5,006 nucleotides of DNA from Clostridiales bacterium (lineage in GTDB: Bacteria; Bacillota; Clostridia; Oscillospirales; Ruminococcaceae), in contig JAAZLM010000060.1 of NCBI GenBank assembly GCA_012799315.1, forward strand, positions 1 to 5,006. The letters run 5' to 3'. Every line of letters begins with the position of its first letter. The first letter of the stretch is position 1. A program made the translations under genes and the position numbers. Of the stretch, positions 1-5,006 are shown piece by piece. The notes below the pieces were generated by a model. It did not search any database. It saw nothing but the letters and a program-made list of their open reading frames with translations, and was not told the origin of the DNA.

Positions 1-872
1 AAAATTCTCTTTTGCTCACCGAATTTTAGATTCGTTTGGAATCCGACCATATTGTATAAAGTGCCCTCATCGTTTTCACGGCGGAGTTGCACTACTGCAT
101 ATGGGCGCTTCCCCGTATTAGGATCGGTCAATCCGACGGGTTTGAGCGGCCCGAATCTAATCGAATCAACACCTCTTTTAGCTAGAGATTCGATCGGCAT
201 ACACCCCTCATATAACTTGAATGTTTCCTTCTCAAATTCTTTTAACGGAGCAAGTTCACCACTTATTAATTCTTCATAAAAGAGTTGATATTCATCTTTA
301 TCCATCGGGCAATTGATATAGTCTGCATCACCCTTGCCATAGCGAGATGCAAAGAAAACCTTATCGAAATTAAGACTATCATAGGTAATTATCGGTGCCG
401 CCGCATCGAAAAAACTAAGCATATTACCGCATAGTTTCTTAATCTCATGCGCAAGCGCATCAGATGTCAATGGCCCTGTTGCAATAATGCAATTTGATTT
501 TGGAATTGATTTGACTTCCTGCGTTATTATATTTATCCGTGGATGTGCCTTGATTCTCTCCGTCACTAAATCGGAAAAAACCTCCCTATCTACTGCTAAG
601 GCACCGCCCGCTGGCACAGTGCATTTATCAGCACATGATAGCAGGAGTGATCCTAGCATTCGCATTTCTTCCTTTAATAGGCCCGCTGCCGATGAGATTC
701 GTGCGGCTTTAAGCGAGTTTGAGCAGACAAGTTCGGCATAGCCGTGGTAACTATGCGCCGGTGAGAATTTAATCGGTTTCATTTCAAATAAATCGACATT
801 AAAGCCGCTTTCGGCTAAGATCCAAGCGGCTTCACATCCTGCAAGCCCTGCAGCAATTACGCTAACTGACAT
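1..872 (-). CDS. trmFO: TrmFO, folate- and FAD-dependent tRNA (uracil-54-C5)-methyltransferase, 3' end cut by window edge
   Basis: This enzyme uses 5,10-methylenetetrahydrofolate and FAD to methylate U54 in the T-loop of tRNAs in the cytoplasm. The visible part is 290 codons; the family is usually about 435-450 residues, so roughly the last third lies beyond position 1. The N-terminus carries the FAD-binding Rossmann motif (residues 6-14, IAAGLAGCE). It is followed by AELVCSNSL (46-54), AVPAGGALAVDR-like TVPAGGALAVDR (85-96), IATGPLTS (130-137), NCPM (187-190), APLKEFEKE (208-216), EGCMP (222-226) and GKRPYAVVQLR (254-264). Cys50 and Cys224 match the two catalytic cysteines known in B. subtilis TrmFO (Cys53 and Cys226). 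The ATG at 870-872 overlaps the topA stop by one base and has AAAAGG 10 nt upstream, which fixes the start. One oddity is Ala7, where the family has the first Gly of GxGxxG. The identification rests on many collinear motifs and is very secure. Confidence 0.96.
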   Translation of the reverse strand, partial: MSVSVIAAGLAGCEAAWILAESGFNVDLFEMKPIKFSPAHSYHGYAELVCSNSLKAARISSAAGLLKEEMRMLGSLLLSCADKCTVPAGGALAVDREVFSDLVTERIKAHPRINIITQEVKSIPKSNCIIATGPLTSDALAHEIKKLCGNMLSFFDAAAPIITYDSLNFDKVFFASRYGKGDADYINCPMDKDEYQLFYEELISGELAPLKEFEKETFKLYEGCMPIESLAKRGVDSIRFGPLKPVGLTDPNTGKRPYAVVQLRRENDEGTLYNMVGFQTNLKFGEQKRI

Positions 873-2950
873 TAATCCGCCGCCTTTTCAAAGCCGCAAT
901 CCGGTTTTAAGCAATGTATCTTTGCGTTTTTTCCACCTTTTTTAAATAAAGTGCTGTCGCATTGCGGGCATTTCTCCTCAATCGGTGTATCCCAAGTCAT
1001 GAAGTTGCAGTCTGGATAACTACCGCATCCATAAGATTTCCTGCCTTTTTTGGACTTCTTTTCGTGGATTTTACTTCCGCATAATGGGCAATTCCCATCT
1101 GCCTCGGTCACGATTTTTTTAGTATTCTTACATTCGGGGAAGCCCGGACAAGCAAGGAATCTGCCGAATCGTCCTAGCTTTATTACCATATTTCTGCCGC
1201 ACAATTCGCAAACAACGTCTGTTTCCTCATCGGGGATTTTTACACGCTTACCCTCCATCGCTTCTTCAGCCTTTGTGAGTGTTTTATCAAAATCATCATA
1301 AAAACTATGCAATGTATCTACCCATTCGGTTTTTCCCTCACCAACAGCATCAAGACTATCCTCAAGCTTAGCGGTGAATGCAACATTAACAATTTGCTTG
1401 AAATGATCTTTCATGAGCTGCGTTGTAACTTCACCCAATACAGTGGGTTTTAGCCTTTTTTCCTCACGTTCAACATAGTTGCGAGAAATTATCGTAGTAA
1501 TTGTCGGTGCATAGGTACTCGGCCGCCCGATACCGTTCTCCTCAAGAGCTTTTATAAGTGTAGCCTCACTATATCTTGCTGGAGGTTGTGTGAAGTGTTG
1601 GTTGCCGTTAATGGATTTGACTTTTAAGACTTGTCCTACTTCTAAATCAGGTAATACGTTATTATTTTCATCGGGATCGTCTTTTGCTTCCTCATATAGC
1701 ACTGTAAAGCCATCAAACTTTACAGAATATCCCGATGCTTTGAATCCACAATCGCCCACATTTATATCTACTGATACTGTATTAAGTTGCGCCTTTGCCA
1801 TTTGGCTCGCCATGAATCTTTCCCAAATGAGTTTATATAGTCTATACTGGTCTGAAGATAAACTATCTTTAATTTCATCAGGTGTTAAATCAATTACAGT
1901 TGGGCGTATTGCCTCGTGCGCATCCTGCGTATTTCTCTTAGAGCGGTAAGTATTGGGCTTTTCGGGGATGTATTTCTCGCCATATTTCTTACCGATATAA
2001 TCGTATGCTGCATTCCTAGCCTCGTCCGATATACGCAATGAATCTGTTCGCATATATGTTATTAGACCAACTGCACCCAAAGATGCAATTTCGATACCTT
2101 CGTATAATTCTTGAGCGGCTTTCATAGTGCGCCTTGATTGGAATCCTAGCCGCCTCGATGCCTCTTGCTGGAGTGTAGATGTTATAAAGGGAGCCGCAGG
2201 CGACTTCCTACGTACGCTTTTCTTGATGCCTGCAACAGTGAAATCACTCTTATTTATTTCTGATAATATCTTGTCTGTTTCTTCCTTGGTGTTGAGTTCT
2301 ATCTTTTCACCGCTAACTGAATGCAACTTAGCTTCAAATGCTTTTTTGCTTGATTTAGCTAAAAGCTCAGCACTTATAGACCAATATTCTTTAGAAACGA
2401 AAGCGCGAATTTCTTCCTCTCTATCGACTATTAGCCTTACTGCAACGGATTGAACTCTTCCGGCGGAAAGCCCTTTTCTAACCTTCTTCCATAAAAACGG
2501 GCTTAGCTTATATCCGACTAGCCTATCTAGAATTCGTCTTGCCTGCTGGGCATTGACAAGTTCCATATCTATTTTCCTAGGACTATTCATGCCCGATTCA
2601 ATTCCGCTTTTTGTAATTTCATTAAAAGTAACACGATTAGGCTCATTTAAATCTAAATCAAGTATGTGAGCAAGATGCCATGAAATTGCTTCACCTTCCC
2701 TATCCGGGTCAGTTGCAAGAAAAACTTGCTCGCTTTTCTTAGCTTGCTTAGTTAGTGACTTAATTAGATCTGATTTATCTCTTATGTTAACATATTGCGG
2801 CTCAAAGTCATTTTCGACATCTACCCCAAGCTTTGATTTAGGTAAATCTCGAATATGACCCATAGACGCAACTACCTCATAATCTCCACCCAAATATTTT
2901 TTTATTGTTTTTGCCTTTGCAGGCGACTCTACAATTACCAGTTTTGACAT
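872..2950 (-). CDS. topA: DNA topoisomerase I (type IA)
   Basis: This type IA topoisomerase relaxes negatively supercoiled DNA by a 5'-phosphotyrosine strand break and strand passage. The protein has 692 residues, the usual size in Firmicutes. The N-terminal Toprim domain begins KLVIVESPAKAKTI (residues 3-16) with catalytic Glu8, and carries the metal-binding motif DPDREGE (81-87). The central type IA core has LSAGRVQSVA (161-170), the active-site Tyr299 in GLITYMRTDS (295-304), QDAHEAIRP (342-350) and the TQPPARYSEATLIK block with GIGRPSTYA (454-481). The C-terminus holds three four-cysteine zinc ribbons: Cys581/584/601/607, Cys621/624/642/648 and Cys661/664/680/685. All are intact, and no key residue is missing. 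The start is the ATG at 2948-2950, since MSKLVIVESP is the standard family N-terminus. The gene follows dprA after 42 nt, and its TAA stop overlaps the trmFO start by one base. Type IA topoisomerase III is excluded by the zinc ribbons and the overall motif set. Confidence 0.99.
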   Translation of the reverse strand: MSKLVIVESPAKAKTIKKYLGGDYEVVASMGHIRDLPKSKLGVDVENDFEPQYVNIRDKSDLIKSLTKQAKKSEQVFLATDPDREGEAISWHLAHILDLDLNEPNRVTFNEITKSGIESGMNSPRKIDMELVNAQQARRILDRLVGYKLSPFLWKKVRKGLSAGRVQSVAVRLIVDREEEIRAFVSKEYWSISAELLAKSSKKAFEAKLHSVSGEKIELNTKEETDKILSEINKSDFTVAGIKKSVRRKSPAAPFITSTLQQEASRRLGFQSRRTMKAAQELYEGIEIASLGAVGLITYMRTDSLRISDEARNAAYDYIGKKYGEKYIPEKPNTYRSKRNTQDAHEAIRPTVIDLTPDEIKDSLSSDQYRLYKLIWERFMASQMAKAQLNTVSVDINVGDCGFKASGYSVKFDGFTVLYEEAKDDPDENNNVLPDLEVGQVLKVKSINGNQHFTQPPARYSEATLIKALEENGIGRPSTYAPTITTIISRNYVEREEKRLKPTVLGEVTTQLMKDHFKQIVNVAFTAKLEDSLDAVGEGKTEWVDTLHSFYDDFDKTLTKAEEAMEGKRVKIPDEETDVVCELCGRNMVIKLGRFGRFLACPGFPECKNTKKIVTEADGNCPLCGSKIHEKKSKKGRKSYGCGSYPDCNFMTWDTPIEEKCPQCDSTLFKKGGKNAKIHCLKPDCGFEKAAD
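883..888 (-). promoter_or_regulatory. Ribosome binding site of trmFO inside the topA 3' end
   Basis: AAAAGG on the minus strand ends 10 nt before the trmFO ATG and lies within the last codons of topA. With the TAATG stop/start overlap at 870-874, it suggests that trmFO translation is coupled to termination of topA. The match to the Shine-Dalgarno consensus is partial. Confidence 0.5.
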
Positions 2951-2962
2951 ATCGTCTTAAAT

Positions 2963-2973
2963 CCGCCTTCCTT
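2963..2973 (-). promoter_or_regulatory. Purine-rich Shine-Dalgarno region of topA, unusually far from the start
   Basis: The 42-nt gap between dprA and topA contains AAGGAAGGCGG on the minus strand. Its near edge is 12 nt from the topA ATG, and the stronger AAGGAAGG part ends 15 nt away, longer than the common 5-9 nt. The start itself is not in doubt because the Toprim N-terminus is conserved from the first residues. Confidence 0.5.
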
Positions 2974-2992
2974 GTTCTGTATTTATATTAAT

Positions 2993-4183
2993 CTATATTG
3001 AATATCTTTGTCCAGACTCCGCCTTGACGATGCCCATAATTTCAAGCTCCGTCATTGCAGTTAGCACCATATCAATAGGCATTTCTAGCATTACAGATAG
3101 TTCATCTGCAAGATAACTCCTATCACTTAAAAGCTTGACAATTCTAGTCTGATCCTCGTCAAGATCGTTATACGGGATATCTTTTTTTACACCTGCAGTC
3201 TTCTTTTTTGGTTTCCTTTTGCTTGATGATTTCTCACTTGTATTGAATACTGATGATTCTTGAGGTGTGATTGAGTAATCACTGTAAGGATTGCTTGCCG
3301 TTAGCTTATGAGAGAAATTCTCATAATATTCGTAAAGAATATCAAGATGGCTAAAAACAGGGATAGCACCATCACGCAGGAATCGAATTACCCCGCTATA
3401 CCTACTATCAAATAAATCGGCAGGTGGTATGCAAAATAAATCCCTGCCCTGTTGGATGCTCAGTTCAGCAGTAATTAATGCACCACTGCGCTTATGCGCT
3501 TCTATCACAAGTGTGCCAAGACTCAGCCCCGATAAAATGCGATTCCTCTGTGGAAAGTTCGCCCCAAGTGGGGGCGTTCCTGGCAGGAATTCCGATATGA
3601 CGGCGCCATTCTTTGCTATAATGCGTTTTAGCTTAGTATTTGATGAGGGATAGTCATAATCAATTCCGCATCCCAATACCGCAACAGTCTTTTCCCGATG
3701 CGATAAAGCTTCACCATGGGCAACGGAATCAATCCCTAGTGCGAATCCACTCACTAGCACTGCGCCGATATTGGCAAGATTACCACATATCTCACGTGCT
3801 ACCTGCAAGCTATAATGGGAGGGCTTCCTTGTGCCGACGACGGTTATTGTGACCTCATTATCTATAAAACTAATATCACCCATGCAAAATAGAACAATGG
3901 GAGGATTATATATCCCCTTTAGTCGATTAGGATATTTTTCATCTTCTATTGTAATTATATCCACGCCTGTGCGCTCACATTGTTCAATTATTTTTTCTGA
4001 TTGTTCAATACGAACTTTCTTAGCATTTTTTTGTTCGGTTTTAGATAGTGATTTCTCCTTGCCATCTTTTATAACATGGTAGACCTCTTCTACATCGCCA
4101 TATTTGTCAATTAACTGCATCGATTTAATATTATGGCTACCCAATACTTGCAGGAGCCATATCCAATATTTCAAGTCGCTCAT
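2993..4183 (-). CDS. dprA: DprA/Smf, DNA-processing protein that loads RecA on single-stranded DNA
   Basis: DprA binds single-stranded DNA taken up during natural transformation and loads RecA on it in the cytoplasm; it is also common in bacteria with no known competence. The 396-residue protein is longer than B. subtilis Smf (about 300) and shows three parts. Residues 1-65 form a helical SAM/HhH-like N-terminus (YWIWLLQVLG). Residues 75-285 form the Rossmann-like core with VVGTRKPS (115-122), VSGFALGIDSVAH (144-156), VLGCGIDYDYP (169-179), ISEFLPGT (196-203), NFPQRNRILSGLS (209-221) and EAHKRSGALITA (228-239). Residues 336-396 form a small winged-helix (DML1-like) domain. A Ser/Lys-rich linker (about 295-335) joins the last two. 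The ATG at 4181-4183 has GAGGAG 8 nt upstream. Two core positions differ from the family pattern I know: Pro254 replaces Gly in VPG, and Ile266 replaces Asn in the following GxN. The linker contains an A7 run (see findings). Confidence 0.97.
   Translation of the reverse strand: MSDLKYWIWLLQVLGSHNIKSMQLIDKYGDVEEVYHVIKDGKEKSLSKTEQKNAKKVRIEQSEKIIEQCERTGVDIITIEDEKYPNRLKGIYNPPIVLFCMGDISFIDNEVTITVVGTRKPSHYSLQVAREICGNLANIGAVLVSGFALGIDSVAHGEALSHREKTVAVLGCGIDYDYPSSNTKLKRIIAKNGAVISEFLPGTPPLGANFPQRNRILSGLSLGTLVIEAHKRSGALITAELSIQQGRDLFCIPPADLFDSRYSGVIRFLRDGAIPVFSHLDILYEYYENFSHKLTASNPYSDYSITPQESSVFNTSEKSSSKRKPKKKTAGVKKDIPYNDLDEDQTRIVKLLSDRSYLADELSVMLEMPIDMVLTAMTELEIMGIVKAESGQRYSI
3560..3576 (-). other. 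GC-rich inverted repeat inside dprA
   Basis: CGCCCC and GGGGCG form a perfect 6-bp stem around a 5-nt loop. The repeat lies in codons for the conserved GTPPLGANFP segment of DprA. No U-run follows on the transcribed strand, so it does not look like an intrinsic terminator. It may be a chance result of the Pro, Gly and Ala codons. Confidence 0.5.
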
Positions 4184-4191
4184 TTACGTCA

Positions 4192-4197
4192 CTCCTC
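4192..4197 (-). promoter_or_regulatory. Strong ribosome binding site of dprA
   Basis: GAGGAG on the minus strand lies 8 nt before the dprA ATG, within the 28-nt gap after the upstream gene. This is the clearest Shine-Dalgarno site in the window and supports the ATG at 4181-4183 as the start. Confidence 0.8.
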
Positions 4198-4211
4198 GGA
4201 AGAAAAAATCA

Positions 4212-5000
4212 TCATTTTTGCATTTCCCACATTATTATACCAGCTGCCATTGCGGCATTCAGCGATTCGGCATTACCCTTCATTTTAACTGTGAGTAAAG
4301 CATCACATGCTGATATAGCATCATCTGTCAAGCCATTCCCCTCATTACCTATGGCGATTACAAAGGAATCTTCAAATTCGAAAGCACCGAGCTCTTTCGC
4401 CTTAGGAATGCCAACGACTGCACCATATAATTTAATTTGCTTTTCATGAAGAACATTCGCCACATTGACAATATTGTCTTCAGTATATATTGGTAAACGA
4501 AAAATAGATCCACTTGTTGACCGGACAACTTTAGGATTATAGATATCTACACAATCGTCGGTTAAAATTACTCCATCGAGTCCTAAAGCATCGGCTGTGC
4601 GAATAATTGTACCAAGATTGCCTGGATCTTGCATATTTTGTAGCAATATATGCCGTCTACCCGTATCTATTTTATCAATAATTGAAGTTTTGTCAAGTAT
4701 TTTGCAAATAGCAAACACACCTTGCGGTGTCTTAGTTTCACTTAAATATTTAGATAAAGTATCAGTTATTGTATATATCCTATCCGCATTAGACGCAAGT
4801 GCAAACGCCTCCTGCGTATATTTTTCGCCAGCATCCTGCGTTAATAAAACGCATAGGATACTAATATTTTCTTTAATTGCTTCCATACAAAGATTAATAC
4901 CTTCAATAGCAAAAAGGCCATTTTCGAACCGGCTTTTTTTACTTCTCAATAGCTCTCTATATAATTTAATATTAGGGTTGTCCTTAGATTTTATAGTCAT
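4212..5000 (-). CDS. TrmH/SpoU-family (SPOUT) RNA 2'-O-ribose methyltransferase, probably acting on 23S rRNA
   Basis: The protein transfers a methyl group from SAM to the 2'-OH of a ribose in structured RNA; the target nucleotide cannot be read from the sequence. From the ATG at 4998-5000 it has 262 residues, a normal length. Residues 1-100 resemble the SpoU substrate-binding domain: SKDNPNIKLYRELL near the start, FAIEGINL at 30-37, and KTPQGVFAI at 90-98. The knotted SPOUT domain follows with motif 1 DPGNLGTIIRTADALG (125-140; Asn128, Arg134), motif 2 IAIGNEGNGL (215-224) and motif 3 MKGNAESLNAAMAAG (240-254). The first in-window codon in frame is a GTG at 5004-5006, six bases upstream. The frame is open at the window edge, so a start at or beyond it is possible; I prefer the ATG because relatives often begin MITSKDNP. 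No ribosome binding site is visible in the window. The gene ends in tandem UGA codons. RlmB and B. subtilis YsgA (reported as RlmP, 23S Gm2553) are candidate orthologs. Confidence 0.92.
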   Translation of the reverse strand: MTIKSKDNPNIKLYRELLRSKKSRFENGLFAIEGINLCMEAIKENISILCVLLTQDAGEKYTQEAFALASNADRIYTITDTLSKYLSETKTPQGVFAICKILDKTSIIDKIDTGRRHILLQNMQDPGNLGTIIRTADALGLDGVILTDDCVDIYNPKVVRSTSGSIFRLPIYTEDNIVNVANVLHEKQIKLYGAVVGIPKAKELGAFEFEDSFVIAIGNEGNGLTDDAISACDALLTVKMKGNAESLNAAMAAGIIMWEMQK

Positions 5001-5006
5001 ATGCAC

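Noticed and set aside
52..741. Open reading frames on the plus strand at 52-279 and 487-741.
   Set aside because: They lie antisense to trmFO, whose minus-strand translation matches the family throughout; the plus-strand peptides resemble no known protein.
2897..2903. A7 run at codons 16-18 of topA, also a formal slippery heptamer.
   Set aside because: A -1 shift here would give only a very short peptide before a stop, with no plausible function. It encodes the conserved Ile-Lys-Lys segment.
2985..3014. Possible promoter before topA: TGGACA (3009-3014) and TAATAT (2985-2990) on the minus strand with an 18-bp spacer.
   Set aside because: The -10 box matches only 4 of 6 consensus positions, the sequence is AT-rich enough for chance hits, and tight spacing already supports cotranscription from upstream.
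4203..4220. Inverted repeat AAAAAT / ATTTTT at the end of the methyltransferase gene, next to a T-run, considered as a terminator.
   Set aside because: The stem is only A-U pairs with a 4-nt loop and cannot act as an intrinsic terminator; dprA follows 28 nt after with its own strong ribosome binding site.
1050..4298. Other plus-strand open frames antisense to topA, dprA and the methyltransferase gene.
   Set aside because: All are short shadows of well-identified minus-strand genes and show no recognisable motifs.

Overview
The window holds four protein-coding genes, all on the minus strand and packed head to tail, so transcription runs from right to left. In that order they are a SPOUT-family RNA 2'-O-ribose methyltransferase (4212-5000), dprA (2993-4183), topA (872-2950) and the first 290 codons of trmFO (1-872, cut by the left edge). 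Gaps are 28 nt, 42 nt and a 1-nt overlap (TAATG), which is the layout of a single operon. No noncoding stretch exceeds 42 nt. I see no tRNA, rRNA, CRISPR array, mobile element or convincing terminator.

The organism is most likely a bacterium of the Firmicutes, probably a clostridial or related lineage. The order dprA-topA-trmFO is the one I know from Bacillus and its relatives. TrmFO, the folate-dependent tRNA m5U54 enzyme, is typical of Gram-positive bacteria and replaces the SAM-dependent TrmA of E. coli. TopA is 692 residues, close to the usual Firmicutes size. Base composition is moderately low in GC, and the methyltransferase gene looks more AT-rich than trmFO. I cannot name a genus. UGA works as a stop here (tandem UGA UGA ends the methyltransferase gene), so this is not a Mycoplasma-type code.

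The operon mixes two housekeeping themes. The two outer genes modify stable RNA: 2'-O-methylation, probably of 23S rRNA, and m5U54 of tRNA. The two inner genes act on DNA: DprA loads RecA on incoming single-stranded DNA, and TopA relaxes negative supercoils. Nothing shows that the four proteins work together directly; the grouping looks like a conserved housekeeping cluster.

I found no undescribed system. The points most worth a second look are small ones inside known genes: an A7 slippery run in dprA, where a -1 shift would remove the winged-helix domain; an alanine in place of the first glycine of the FAD-binding motif of TrmFO; and two changed family positions in a conserved DprA loop.
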